Shown here: one piece after another, positions 19,255 through 28,170 of the stretch | Layout of the letters: every line of letters begins with the position of its first letter | Numbering within the stretch: the first letter of the stretch is position 1 | Assembly (NCBI RefSeq): GCF_000422865.1 | Contig: NZ_AUGW01000014.1 | Coordinates: 90,751 to 154,750 of the forward strand | Reading direction: 5' to 3' | Length of the DNA: 64,000 bases | DNA from: Oceanospirillum maris DSM 6286 | Lineage (GTDB): Bacteria > Pseudomonadota > Gammaproteobacteria > Pseudomonadales > Halomonadaceae | Position numbers and translations under genes: made by a program | Notes under the pieces: model-generated | What the model was told of the DNA's origin: nothing | Databases searched by the model: none | Seen by the model: the letters and a program-made list of their open reading frames with translations, nothing else

Positions 19255-19281
19255 AAGGAAGCCAGTGGCTTCCTTTTTTTT
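19255..19281 (+). terminator. intrinsic terminator after the YjfB-like gene
   Basis: AAGGAAGCC - AGT - GGCTTCCTT, a 9 bp stem running into a run of T. Confidence 0.88.
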
Positions 19282-19394
19282 ATTCTATGTTTAGCTTTTT
19301 AAATCCCCCTCTCCCCCTTTATTTTTCTCCAATGAAAATATTTAATAAGAATTAGGTATTTAATTCGTAAGCAACCACTAATTGATTGCCATCT

Positions 19395-19421
19395 TAAAGG
19401 TAGGGCAGATATGATTGATAC
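19395..19421 (+). promoter_or_regulatory. weak sigma-28-like promoter
   Basis: TAAAGGTA - 11 bp - ATTGATAC: 6 of 8 and 4 of 8 matches to the FliA consensus with correct spacing, 57 bp before the CZB chemoreceptor gene. Listed because chemoreceptor genes often use sigma-28; the -10 element is poor. Confidence 0.3.
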
Positions 19422-19478
19422 CAGATAGTATTGATAACCTGATGAACAGAAAGGCTTTATTATTCTCAAGGAGACATC

Positions 19479-21524
19479 ATGTCAACGTTTGACTCAGGCC
19501 AAATTAACACCCCTACGAAGGGTGACACTATGGTGTCGGCTACAGGTTTAGACGGCAAGATTAATTACGTAAACCGTGTGTTTATGCGGGTTTCAGGTTA
19601 CCACGAGAAAGAACTGATTGGTCATAATCATAGCCTTGTTCGGCACGACGATATGCCACGCTGTATATGGCATCGCGTTTGGAAACGCTTAGAAAAAGAT
19701 GATGAAGCTTTTATCTTAGTAAAAAACAGCAACGCCAGTGGTCAGCCCTATTGGAGTTTTTCAGCCTTATACCCCAACTTTGATGCTAAAGGTCAAAAAA
19801 TTGGCTATATCGCCGTGCATTACCCTGCATCCGAGTCAATGATCCAGCTAATCGAGCCTATTTATAAGAAAGTATTAGAAGCCGAAGCCAAAGAACCTAA
19901 CTCTGGCTTAGAATGCCTAGAGCAACAGCTCAAAGAGGCTGGGCATAGTAGTTACAGCGATTACCTGATTGAAGCTCACCACAACCAACCACCAAGCAAG
20001 CAAGAAGGTATCAAGGGCTACAATTCAACTTACGCACGGCAAACATCCAGTAATAGCGCCGCTTGGCCCTTCCTCCATACCCAAGTCAATATCGCCCAAG
20101 GGCTACATCTCGCACTGGCGACAGCAGTCACATTGGCTGGACAATACCTTTATTCTGCCAGCAGTTGGTTTTTGCTTTATCCCTTAGCCGTTCTTGCGGT
20201 GATTATCTATACACGGGGAATTTTAGGGCGGGCACTAAAAGTATTGCACCGTGTTCACCACACGATTAAACGTTCTAAAATGGGTGAATTTCATCACCGC
20301 GTGAATGATATTTCTGGCTTAGGCGAAGTAGGCCAAGTCGCCTGGGAAATGAACGAGCTGTTGGATCAGATTCAAAGTTTCTACTTAGAAGCAAACAGCG
20401 CATTCCAGGATGTATCAGGAGGACAAGCTCACCGCTACGCCATTAGCACCGCGGTTTCAGGGGCACCACACCGTTCTCTTGAGCAGCTAAATACCGGTTT
20501 AGAGGCGATGCGCCAAGTACAAAGTATTCGCTCACGCAATGAGCTTATGTCACAGCTTAATGAAGTCAATGTTAGCTGCTTAGTCCCCAACTTAACCACC
20601 ATTCAGACCGATCTAGCCGATGTTATTGAAGAGATCAAAATCGCATTGAATACCGCTGGTGAAAACCGGCAAGATGTTGAAGCGTCTGAACGCGTTATTG
20701 ATACGATGCTGGTTCAGCTAGCGAATATCACCGGAGTATTAAGTAACATTCAAGACCTAGTGATTAAATTAGATGATGATGGTAAACGAGTAGTAGAAGC
20801 TCTAACTTTAATCTCTGATATTTCAGAACAAACAAACTTATTAGCACTTAATGCATCAATTGAGGCTGCACGGGCAGGAGAGCATGGCCGAGGTTTCGCT
20901 GTAGTAGCAGATGAGGTGCGCACCCTTGCTGGACGCTCTAAAAGCGCTGCTGATAGCATTAGCCGTATCATCGACACCTTTTCTGAACGCTCTAAGCAGA
21001 TGCGTATCGCATCAGAGCAAGCCGGAGGTGAAGCCGAAGCACTTAATCGTGACATTGGCGGCTTTAATGAAACCTTTGGTCGCCTAGCCAAATCTGCTGT
21101 TGATACCCATAATCGCCTTGCCCGCTCCAGCGATAAAAACTTTACCATTCTAGCAAAAGTTGACCATATCGTTTACAAACAGCGCACCTACCTGAGTATC
21201 CAGGATACGGAACACCATAAAAACGAAGTGGATGCGGTCAGTGTTGATCACCATAACTGTCGTCTCGGAAAATGGTATAACGAAGGGGTAGGTCAAGAGC
21301 AGTTTAGCCATTTGAACAGCTTTAAAAAGCTGCAAAAACCCCATGAAGCGGTACACAAGTGTGCTCGCTTTGCCGTTGGTTTGGCTGGTGATGATTGGTT
21401 AAAAAACCAAGATCTCAGGAATGAGATTATCGCCGCCGTTAAACGGTCAGAAAGTGCTAGTGATGAGGTTATGTCACTATTAGATGACATGGTTGAAGAA
21501 AAACACCGAGCCATTAGTCAATAA
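19479..21524 (+). CDS. Aer-like PAS chemoreceptor with C-terminal zinc-binding CZB domain
   Basis: 681 residues. The N-terminal PAS domain is of the Aer type ([26 protein letters not shown]). Two hydrophobic segments around residues 205-255 are followed by a HAMP-like region, the signalling domain with [34 protein letters not shown], and a C-terminal CZB domain ([11 protein letters not shown] and [10 protein letters not shown]) carrying the Cys and His ligands of the family. Aer-type PAS domains sense redox state through FAD, and CZB domains respond to zinc and oxidants such as hypochlorite. The protein probably couples energy or oxidant state to flagellar motion. AAGGAGA precedes the ATG. 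Confidence 0.88.
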   Translation: MSTFDSGQINTPTKGDTMVSATGLDGKINYVNRVFMRVSGYHEKELIGHNHSLVRHDDMPRCIWHRVWKRLEKDDEAFILVKNSNASGQPYWSFSALYPNFDAKGQKIGYIAVHYPASESMIQLIEPIYKKVLEAEAKEPNSGLECLEQQLKEAGHSSYSDYLIEAHHNQPPSKQEGIKGYNSTYARQTSSNSAAWPFLHTQVNIAQGLHLALATAVTLAGQYLYSASSWFLLYPLAVLAVIIYTRGILGRALKVLHRVHHTIKRSKMGEFHHRVNDISGLGEVGQVAWEMNELLDQIQSFYLEANSAFQDVSGGQAHRYAISTAVSGAPHRSLEQLNTGLEAMRQVQSIRSRNELMSQLNEVNVSCLVPNLTTIQTDLADVIEEIKIALNTAGENRQDVEASERVIDTMLVQLANITGVLSNIQDLVIKLDDDGKRVVEALTLISDISEQTNLLALNASIEAARAGEHGRGFAVVADEVRTLAGRSKSAADSISRIIDTFSERSKQMRIASEQAGGEAEALNRDIGGFNETFGRLAKSAVDTHNRLARSSDKNFTILAKVDHIVYKQRTYLSIQDTEHHKNEVDAVSVDHHNCRLGKWYNEGVGQEQFSHLNSFKKLQKPHEAVHKCARFAVGLAGDDWLKNQDLRNEIIAAVKRSESASDEVMSLLDDMVEEKHRAISQ

Positions 21525-21762
21525 AGGGTTAATCTGTACTTTTCACGATTAGCTTTCATTTAAAATAATCAGCGACAAAGAGCCCTCTACACCGAGGGTT
21601 CTTTTGACTTAGGCCAGTCTTTATCAAACCGCTCATTGCTTAAACCATCCGCCTATCACTTAAACCATCCATCACTTAAGGTTGCCAATGCCCTTGCCTG
21701 CATGCGCGCCCCTCCGTACAATCTTAATCCCCTAATAACTCAACGCGTTACAAAGAATCCTA

Positions 21763-22698
21763 ATGCCAAATAACCGAGCAGTTCAGCAGTTAGTAGAAGA
21801 ATTCTGTCAGCAGCGGCCTATTCGAGCAGGCTCTCTGATTATTACTGTTTATGGTGATGCCATCGCTACTCGTGGCGGTACAGTTTGGCTTGGGAGCCTG
21901 ATTAAAGCCCTTGAACCCCTCGGCTTAAATCAACGCTTAGTTCGTACCTCTGTCTTTCGTTTAGCGAAAGAGGAATGGTTAACCGCTGAGCAAGTCGGCC
22001 GTCGCAGCTATTACAGTTTAACAGGGGCTGGCCGCCGTCGATTTGAGAAAGCGTTTAAACGCGTCTACGCACCGGTCTTGCCTGACTGGGATGGCCAGTG
22101 GTGTATCGTAATGACAGGACAGATGGAACAGGAAACCCGGCGTCCGGTTAAAGAAGAATTAGGCTGGTTAGGCTTTGGTAATATCGCCCCTGGCGTTATG
22201 GCTCACCCAAAGGTTGACTTACCTGAGCTTCAGGCCACGTTAAAAGACCTTAACGCCCTTGATGATGCCATTATTTTTGAAACCCGAAAGCAGGATCTGC
22301 TCAACGGTCGTCCCCTTCGCTTAATGGTAAAAGAGTGCTGGAATCTTGATGCGCTATCCGAGGGTTATCGATACTTTCTCAATAAATTCCGGCCTATTTG
22401 GCAGGAGCTGAAAGATGCGGAACATCTTGATCCTGAAGACTGCTTCTTAGTACGTACGCTTCTTATCCATGAATATCGTCGGATTTTGCTAAAAGATCCT
22501 CAACTGCCAGAGGAGCTACTCCCTAGCGACTGGGAAGGTACTGCCGCCCGCTTGCTCTGCCGAAATTTATACCGACTTGTCGCCGAAAAAACAGAGCAAC
22601 ACCTTGATCAGATTTTAGAAACCGCAGAAGGGCCTCTTCCTAACGCTTCTGCTACTTTTTATAAGCGCTTTGGTGGCTTAAAGACCTTACCGGTTTAA
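21763..22698 (+). CDS. paaX: phenylacetic acid degradation transcriptional repressor PaaX
   Basis: 311 residues, the usual PaaX size. An N-terminal winged helix (TVYGDAIATRGGTVWLGSLIKAL, then LVRTSVFRLAKEEWLTAEQVGRRSYYSLT) is followed by the conserved PaaX central and C-terminal regions (WCIVMTGQ, CFLVRTLLIHEYRRILLKDPQLPEELLP). PaaX represses paa operons and releases DNA when it binds phenylacetyl-CoA. It is 5 kb from paaK, with chemoreceptors between. A flavoprotein gene starts 9 bp after its stop, so paaX leads a four-gene set that may itself be phenylacetyl-CoA responsive. Confidence 0.93.
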   Translation: MPNNRAVQQLVEEFCQQRPIRAGSLIITVYGDAIATRGGTVWLGSLIKALEPLGLNQRLVRTSVFRLAKEEWLTAEQVGRRSYYSLTGAGRRRFEKAFKRVYAPVLPDWDGQWCIVMTGQMEQETRRPVKEELGWLGFGNIAPGVMAHPKVDLPELQATLKDLNALDDAIIFETRKQDLLNGRPLRLMVKECWNLDALSEGYRYFLNKFRPIWQELKDAEHLDPEDCFLVRTLLIHEYRRILLKDPQLPEELLPSDWEGTAARLLCRNLYRLVAEKTEQHLDQILETAEGPLPNASATFYKRFGGLKTLPV

Positions 22699-22707
22699 GG
22701 AAATACG

Positions 22708-24072
22708 ATGTCTTTTCAAATTGCGATTATTGGTAGCGGCCCCTCTGGCTGTTTTTTAGCAGAATTACTCAGTCGAAAAATCCCAGATTGTCAGATTGAT
22801 ATTATTGAGCGCCTACCAACACTGTTTGGCTTGGTCAGAGCAGGCGTCGCACCGGATCACCAAGGCACCAAAAACGTCACCCGCCAGTTTGAGCGAACCC
22901 TTGAAAAAGACAATATCCGAGTGCTTGCTAATCTAACAGTCGGTGAGGAAATCTCCTTCGAGGCGCTTAAAAACTGCTACGACATTATTATTGTTGCCAC
23001 GGGGGCCGCAGAAGATAATCGACTGAATATTGCCGGTGAGGATCTTGACGGTGTTTATGGTTCAAGTCATTTTGTCGGCTGGTATAACGCCAACCCCGAT
23101 GCCCATAAGTCAATCAATACGAGCAATACGAAAAAAAATATCCAGCTAAAAGGTTCTGCAGTAGCGGTCATCGGCCACGGTAACGTCGCTTTAGATATTG
23201 CCCGCCTCCTTGCGAAAACCCCAGAAGAACGGGCCGCCACTGATATCTGTCAACCGGCCCTAGAGCAGATGGATCAATGTGTCATTGATGATATTTATCT
23301 CATCGGCCGAGGTGGCCCAGAGCAAGCGCGCTTTACCCCGCCGGAACTTGCAGAGCTCAATGAGCTGGCCCAAGCATTGCCCGTTATTAATGCTTGCGCG
23401 ATTCCCGCTGAACCAAGCTCGGAATGGGAGCCCCGTGAGGCCCGAGCCAAACAGATGAATCTTGATCTGTTTCGGCAGTTTTCAGTTAATGCTGTTCAAG
23501 CCCAAGCTCAAAGAGCACCAGTGACACAAACGACTGGAAAAACCCGTATACACCTGCTGTTTTGGCATCAACCTAAGGCTATTCTTGGCGATGCTGGGCG
23601 TATCACGCACCTTGAACTTGAGCAACGCTTAGCAGGACAAGCTCCTCAGCGGGTCACTCTGCCTATTGATACGTTGATTAGTGCCATTGGTTACCATAGC
23701 CGCCCGATTAAAGGCCTTCCTTTTGATGATCAATTGGGGCGAATCCCACACAAAAATGGCTTAACTGAGCCAGGTGTTTATATTACAGGTTGGGCACGTC
23801 GCGGCCCTACAGGGGTTATACCGACAAACCGTGCCGATGCCCTTGAAATGAGTAAACGTATCTTAAGTGATGTTGAATCCGGTGTGCTAACGCCTAAACA
23901 AGCGCCCCTTGTCAGCATTGACACACTTATCGCGGAAAAAGGCTTGCAAGTGGTTAACTACAGCCAATGGCAGCAGTTGAATCAAGCAGAAATTGCGGCG
24001 GCTAAAGATCAAAAGCCACGGGAAAAATTCACGTCGACCCAAGCCATGCTCGCTCAGATTTTTGGTAGCTAA
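22708..24072 (+). CDS. FAD-dependent ferredoxin/adrenodoxin reductase-like oxidoreductase
   Basis: 454 residues. The N-terminal FAD site is IIGSGPSGCFLAELL, the NADP site AVIGHGNVALDIARLL, and the segments GRGGPEQARFTPPELAEL and GWARRGPTGVIPTNRADALE are typical of the adrenodoxin-reductase/FprA branch of ferredoxin-NADP reductases. It transfers electrons from NADPH to a ferredoxin or similar carrier. It is co-directional with paaX (9 bp gap) and followed by a DUF2889 gene and a thiolase-like gene. In this setting it may feed an oxygenase, but no ferredoxin or oxygenase gene is adjacent, so the partner is unknown. Confidence 0.82.
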   Translation: MSFQIAIIGSGPSGCFLAELLSRKIPDCQIDIIERLPTLFGLVRAGVAPDHQGTKNVTRQFERTLEKDNIRVLANLTVGEEISFEALKNCYDIIIVATGAAEDNRLNIAGEDLDGVYGSSHFVGWYNANPDAHKSINTSNTKKNIQLKGSAVAVIGHGNVALDIARLLAKTPEERAATDICQPALEQMDQCVIDDIYLIGRGGPEQARFTPPELAELNELAQALPVINACAIPAEPSSEWEPREARAKQMNLDLFRQFSVNAVQAQAQRAPVTQTTGKTRIHLLFWHQPKAILGDAGRITHLELEQRLAGQAPQRVTLPIDTLISAIGYHSRPIKGLPFDDQLGRIPHKNGLTEPGVYITGWARRGPTGVIPTNRADALEMSKRILSDVESGVLTPKQAPLVSIDTLIAEKGLQVVNYSQWQQLNQAEIAAAKDQKPREKFTSTQAMLAQIFGS

Positions 24073-24102
24073 TTATATTTTATTATTTTGTTAAGGATTT
24101 CC

Positions 24103-24693
24103 ATGACATTGTCGCCCAGCCAAAATCGCCAGCTGATTCATACGAGAACGGTTACGTGTCAAGCCTATAAACGGGATGATGGGCTTTGGGATATTGAAGG
24201 CCATATGACCGATATTAAAACCCAGGATATTCCAAATGAAGACCGTGGCGGCGTTATTCCCGCCGGTGAGCCGCTACATGAGATGTGGCTACGCATAACG
24301 CTAGATTCAAATTTAACCATACAGGATGCCGAAGCCAGTACCGATTTTGCGCCTTTTACGATCTGTCCTAATATCACCCCTGCCTATAAAAAATTAAAGG
24401 GAATAACCATCGGGCCGGGCTGGAATAAAGTGGTTAAAACAAGACTCGGTGATACTGCAGGCTGTACCCATCACACCGAACTGTTAGGCCCTATGGCGAC
24501 AACGGCATTTCAGGCTATTTACAAAGAGCTAAAAGACAAAGAAGAAGCCAATAACAAGCCTCCCAGTATTTTAAACACCTGTCATGCTCTGGCAAAGACC
24601 AGCCCAGTCGCCAAACGGTTATGGCCTGCTTTTACACAAGATCAATCCGATAGCGTTGAGGCAGATATCACAGCCTCGCTTATCAATGAATAA
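24103..24693 (+). CDS. DUF2889 domain protein
   Basis: 196 residues from the ATG at 24103, which has AAGGA 5 nt upstream; the open frame extends back to a TTG at 24088 without a ribosome binding site. The sequence (HTRTVTCQAYKRDDGLWDIEGHMTDIK, GPGWNKVVKTRLGDTAGCTHHTELLGPMATTAFQA) matches my recollection of the DUF2889 family, whose members recur near CoA-dependent catabolic genes. The conserved GCTHHTELLGP segment, with one Cys and two His, could be catalytic or metal-binding. No function is established. Confidence 0.65.
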   Translation: MTLSPSQNRQLIHTRTVTCQAYKRDDGLWDIEGHMTDIKTQDIPNEDRGGVIPAGEPLHEMWLRITLDSNLTIQDAEASTDFAPFTICPNITPAYKKLKGITIGPGWNKVVKTRLGDTAGCTHHTELLGPMATTAFQAIYKELKDKEEANNKPPSILNTCHALAKTSPVAKRLWPAFTQDQSDSVEADITASLINE

Positions 24694-24749
24694 CAATCGC
24701 GATTAAAAACAGATACGATAAGAAATATTATAAAAATAACGGAGGCATT

Positions 24750-25805
24750 ATGTCAGGGTTAACCAATAATTTATCGGGATCAGCCAGCATTATCATCGCG
24801 GCAGAACGATCTGTTGATCAACAGGGAGATCTAAGCGCGACTCAAGCCTTGATCCAGCAAGCAGCATCAGAAGGTCAGCGCTGTATAACGTTAACCATTG
24901 ATGATTTAAACACCCCGTGGCAAAGCCCAATACAGAAGCATCATTTTCGTAGCGGCTGCGGGCCGATTGAGGCACTATCAGTTGCCAACCGTCTAGTTCA
25001 AGATGGCGAGTGTGATCTGGCGGTGATTCACGGCAAAGACTTCCTAAGAAGCGAACAGAGTCAAAACGATCGCCATACTAAAATGGCAATTTATCCTGAG
25101 ATGGCGATTCCTGAGGCATATACCCAGCTTGCACGGCATTTCTATCAGCATCACGGGTTTACTGAAGCCGAGTTTCTACGGCTGCGGGATGCCGTCTTTG
25201 ATAATCTAAAACAAACAGCGGAGCAGCTTGGGCTTAAGCTTCCTGCTGAAAACTGGTATCAACCCATAACGAGTCTGTATCGCGGTGTTGACTGCGCTAA
25301 CCCTGTGACTGATTTTGAAGGCTTAGTCGTTGTAACCTCTCAGGAGTCATCCCTTCCAAGGTTAATCAACCCCATAGAGATCAAAGGCGTTGGCATCGGC
25401 ATTGCCGATAAAGACGGCCCAGAACACGCGCGGGAGCTGGCTCAGTACCATGCCTTAGAGAAGGCTTGCCACTACGCGGGGGTACAATCTAATTGTGATA
25501 TTGCCGAGGTGATCAACTCGCCCACGGCGCTTTTAGACGCGTATACCTGCTACCCTGTCGTTCCTATCGCTCTTTTAATGAAAGGCGGCGGCCTGCAGTC
25601 GGTGCAATCCATTCTAGACCTCCTGAAGACAAAAGCCTTAACCACGACCGGAGGTATGAATCTCGCCCGAGCGCCGTGGAATAACCCTGCTCTGCAAGGC
25701 TTGATTGCCATGTGCCAAAAGCTTCAAGAGCATCAAGGTTTAGGCCTGGTTCACGGAAACGGTGGCTTAGGCTATCGCCAGGGTATCGCTCTCTTATCGA
25801 CTTAA
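24750..25805 (+). CDS. thiolase-like protein, degenerate active site
   Basis: 351 residues, preceded by a perfect GGAGG 4 nt before the ATG. The fold looks like a thiolase: CGPIEALSVANRLVQDGECDLAVIHGKD corresponds to the nucleophile-helix region of thiolases with a cysteine at the expected place, and the end GNGGLGYRQGIALLS resembles the last strand of thiolase-like (TLP) proteins. It lacks the usual GHPxGxTG histidine block and the C-terminal Cys-x-Gly motif, so classical thiolysis or condensation is unlikely. Association with paaX and a DUF2889 protein suggests a role with aromatic acyl-CoA, as enzyme or binding protein. The call is uncertain. Confidence 0.55.
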   Translation: MSGLTNNLSGSASIIIAAERSVDQQGDLSATQALIQQAASEGQRCITLTIDDLNTPWQSPIQKHHFRSGCGPIEALSVANRLVQDGECDLAVIHGKDFLRSEQSQNDRHTKMAIYPEMAIPEAYTQLARHFYQHHGFTEAEFLRLRDAVFDNLKQTAEQLGLKLPAENWYQPITSLYRGVDCANPVTDFEGLVVVTSQESSLPRLINPIEIKGVGIGIADKDGPEHARELAQYHALEKACHYAGVQSNCDIAEVINSPTALLDAYTCYPVVPIALLMKGGGLQSVQSILDLLKTKALTTTGGMNLARAPWNNPALQGLIAMCQKLQEHQGLGLVHGNGGLGYRQGIALLST

Positions 25806-25832
25806 GCTTTATTTTCTAGGATAAGAACCATT

Positions 25833-26750
25833 ATGGCACCCCGTTATATGGCTGGTATGGCCCTTCTACTCGCAATGATTCTATGGGCGAGTTCATTTAT
25901 TGCATTAAAATATGCGTTTCAATGGTATCCACCAGAGTGGGTTATTTTTGGCCGTATGCTGATTGCAGCACTGTGTTTTCTGCCTTTTTGGAAATGGCTT
26001 AACCCTGGGCCTATTCCCCGCAAAGATAAAGTATGGCTGCTGCTACTCGCTTTCGCGGAGCCGGGACTCTATTTTATTTTTGAGAGTATTGCGCTACAAA
26101 ACACCAGTGCCTCTCAGGCCGGTATGATCACCGCACTTTTACCTATGCTTGTGGCTATTGGGGCGGCATTTTGGTTAAAAGAGCGTGTTAGCGCATGGAC
26201 TGTGGTCGGTTTTGGCTTGGCTATCATGGGGGGTGTTTTACTCAGTACCAGCAGCACAGCCAGTGACAGCGCACCAAATCCAGAGTTTGGTAACTTAATG
26301 GAGCTTCTTGCGATGGTTTGTGCGGCGGTCTATACCCTTATTTTGAAGAAACTATCAGACCGTTACAGCACATGGTTTATTACTGCTTTCCAGTCATTTT
26401 TTGGCACAGTATTCTTCCTACCTTTAGCCCTAAGCGCAGAAGGTGAGATGGTTTTTCATCAAGAGGGGGTTTTATCCGTTCTTTATCTGGGTGTACTTAT
26501 TACTCTAGGTGCGTATGGTCTTTATAACTGGTCAGTACAGCAAATACAGGCGACCCATGCCAGCGCTTATACCAATTTAATCCCTGTTTTCACGGTCATT
26601 ATGGCATTTTTGATTCTGGATGAGCGCTTTACTCAAGGTCAAGTTATTGCCAGCTTCTTAGTTATTGCAGGCCTTGCACTCAGTCAAATACCTGAGCGTA
26701 AAACCTCAAACCTCACACCCCCAGAAAACGTACCACCAGAGGCAGGATAA
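25833..26750 (+). CDS. EamA/DMT-family transporter
   Basis: 305 residues with about ten membrane helices and the internal duplication of EamA domains (ILWASSFIALKYAFQWYPPEWVIFGRM near the N-terminus and the second repeat after residue 150). Drug/metabolite transporters of this kind export amino acids or metabolites. It follows the thiolase-like gene by 27 bp and may be its last co-transcribed partner. Its 3' end overlaps the convergent lrgB gene by 38 bp. Confidence 0.85.
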   Translation: MAPRYMAGMALLLAMILWASSFIALKYAFQWYPPEWVIFGRMLIAALCFLPFWKWLNPGPIPRKDKVWLLLLAFAEPGLYFIFESIALQNTSASQAGMITALLPMLVAIGAAFWLKERVSAWTVVGFGLAIMGGVLLSTSSTASDSAPNPEFGNLMELLAMVCAAVYTLILKKLSDRYSTWFITAFQSFFGTVFFLPLALSAEGEMVFHQEGVLSVLYLGVLITLGAYGLYNWSVQQIQATHASAYTNLIPVFTVIMAFLILDERFTQGQVIASFLVIAGLALSQIPERKTSNLTPPENVPPEAG

Positions 26751-27432
26751 AGGCACTGAGCATTCCTGTAAGCCCCATCGCCAAACCTGCAAAAGCACCG
26801 GCGACAGAGCTAACGGCAAAGCTTTGTGCAGTACCAAAACCGTGGGCAGCCAAGCCCATGGTAAAGCCCTGTACGCTATGATCTTTAATATTTAACGCCT
26901 TAAATAACAACGGCCCAATAACGCAACCTATAGCCCCAGTCACAAGAACGAGGCCAGCGGTTAGCGATGGATAACCTCCAATTTTCTCAGCGATCCCCAT
27001 CGCTATAGGCGATGTAACCGATTTTGGCGTTAACGACAGTACCGTTTCTCGACTGCCACCCATTCCCATCACTAGAGCAATCGTCGAAAGCGCTGCGGTT
27101 AAAATCCCTGAGACACAGGCAATAATTAACGGCCAAAACATCTGCTTAACACGTTCTAAGTGATCGTAAAGAGGAACCGCAAGGGCAACCGTGGCAGGCC
27201 CTAATAGAAAATGTATAAACTGCGCCCCTTCAAAATACTGCTGATAGTTCATGCCTATCAACGTCAGAAAGGCAACAATCAGGGCTATGGCGACAATAAC
27301 AGGGTGTAAAAATGCGCTACCACCAGCCAGTCGATTGATTTTGCTCGCGATTAAGAAGGCCGCTAAAGTCACCGCAATACTCATAATAGGACTAGCAGAT
27401 AGGTAAACCCAAAGGGTTGAGAGGTCATTCAT
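26713..27432 (-). CDS. lrgB: LrgB/CidB-family membrane protein
   Basis: About 239 residues, multi-pass. The family pattern is clear: LLGPATVALAVPLYDHLERVK, SLTPKSVTSPIAMGIAEKIGGYPSLTAGLVLVTGAIGCVIGP and GLAAHGFGTAQSF. The ATG at 27432 has GAGG 6 nt upstream and overlaps the lrgA stop, better than the first ATG of the frame at 27444. With LrgA it forms a holin/antiholin-like pair that affects murein hydrolase activity and, in several bacteria, transports pyruvate or related small acids. It is encoded tail-to-tail with an EamA gene. Confidence 0.9.
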   Translation of the reverse strand: MNDLSTLWVYLSASPIMSIAVTLAAFLIASKINRLAGGSAFLHPVIVAIALIVAFLTLIGMNYQQYFEGAQFIHFLLGPATVALAVPLYDHLERVKQMFWPLIIACVSGILTAALSTIALVMGMGGSRETVLSLTPKSVTSPIAMGIAEKIGGYPSLTAGLVLVTGAIGCVIGPLLFKALNIKDHSVQGFTMGLAAHGFGTAQSFAVSSVAGAFAGLAMGLTGMLSAFILPLVVRFLGV

Positions 27433-27793
27433 GTTCGGCCTCATCGATATGTTTTGCCGCCAGTTTATTCAGCACAAGCCCTGTGACCAATAGCGTTACT
27501 GCTGTGCTCACAATAAGGGTTGTAATAATAACGATACCATCCGCTGCAATCAGCTGGTAATGCACCATAAGACCAACACCCGCCGGTACGAAAAGTAGTG
27601 CTAAGTAGGTTAGTAACCCTTCACTGGCTTGACGCACACCGGTAGGCACGCCGCCATTAATCATCAGTCCGACTAAGAGTAAAACCATACCCACCACCGG
27701 CCCAGGAAATGGCCACTCAAGATAGCGGACGATTAATTCGCCAAAAAACTGACACAACAAGAGTACTAATAAACCAAAAAGCATCGCGACCAT
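27425..27793 (-). CDS. lrgA: LrgA/CidA-family membrane protein
   Basis: 122 residues with four membrane helices and the family signature FPGPVVGMVLLL together with LFVPAGVGLM. It is the first gene of lrgAB; the stop overlaps the lrgB start (ATGAATGA). A terminator-like hairpin ends only about 10 bp before the start codon, leaving no space for a promoter between them. Transcription must therefore come from upstream through the hairpin, or from a promoter inside it. Confidence 0.9.
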   Translation of the reverse strand: MVAMLFGLLVLLLCQFFGELIVRYLEWPFPGPVVGMVLLLVGLMINGGVPTGVRQASEGLLTYLALLFVPAGVGLMVHYQLIAADGIVIITTLIVSTAVTLLVTGLVLNKLAAKHIDEAEHE

Positions 27794-27803
27794 ACACCTG
27801 TTT

Positions 27804-27835
27804 GAAAAAAGAAAGATAGGGCATCATGCCCTATC
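27804..27835 (-). terminator. intrinsic terminator/attenuator before lrgA
   Basis: On the minus strand GATAGGGCAT and ATGCCCTATC form a perfect 10 bp palindromic stem at 27815-27835 (one central base), followed by TTTCTTTTTT. It lies after a small membrane-protein gene and directly before lrgA, so it can act as an attenuator. Confidence 0.75.
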
Positions 27836-27886
27836 AGGCCGCGAAAGAAAATACAGCTATTGTAGAAGGTGGCTACTCAAAAGACG

Positions 27887-28057
27887 TTACAGCTCATTTC
27901 TCCCTAAGCCATAGCCAACGACCATCGCAATCGTACCGCCAATGGCAAGATAACCATTATCCAGCCCAATAATATCAGCCCAGTTAACGACGGCAGTAGA
28001 CACCAGCAATAAGCCTCCACCATTCATTAATACTCGCCCTAGCGCCACACGATCCAT
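27887..28057 (-). CDS. small hypothetical membrane protein (56 residues)
   Basis: A 57-codon frame starting ATG at 28057 and ending TAA at 27887. The product has two hydrophobic segments, MNGGGLLLVSTAVVNW and IGGTIAMVVGYGLG, joined by a short polar turn (ADIIGLDNGYL), with a basic N-terminus (MDRVALGRV) and polar end (RNEL). AAAGG lies 11 nt before the ATG. Codon usage resembles neighbours, and the alternating hydrophobic/glycine pattern supports a real small inner-membrane protein. It is upstream of an attenuator-like hairpin and lrgAB on the same strand. I do not recognise a family. Confidence 0.65.
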   Translation of the reverse strand: MDRVALGRVLMNGGGLLLVSTAVVNWADIIGLDNGYLAIGGTIAMVVGYGLGRNEL

Positions 28058-28170
28058 AGTTGATATTACCTTTATAATTAATCCAATAAATTTATTATAC
28101 CGGCTATTGTTGATGCAGCCTAAACCCCAGACGCAGCCTAAAACTATAACCTGAAACGATAAGAAGCAGC

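Noticed and set aside
20750..21148. 132-codon minus-strand ORF inside the CZB chemoreceptor
   Set aside because: Antisense to the highly conserved signalling domain; serine/arginine-rich translation typical of a shadow frame.
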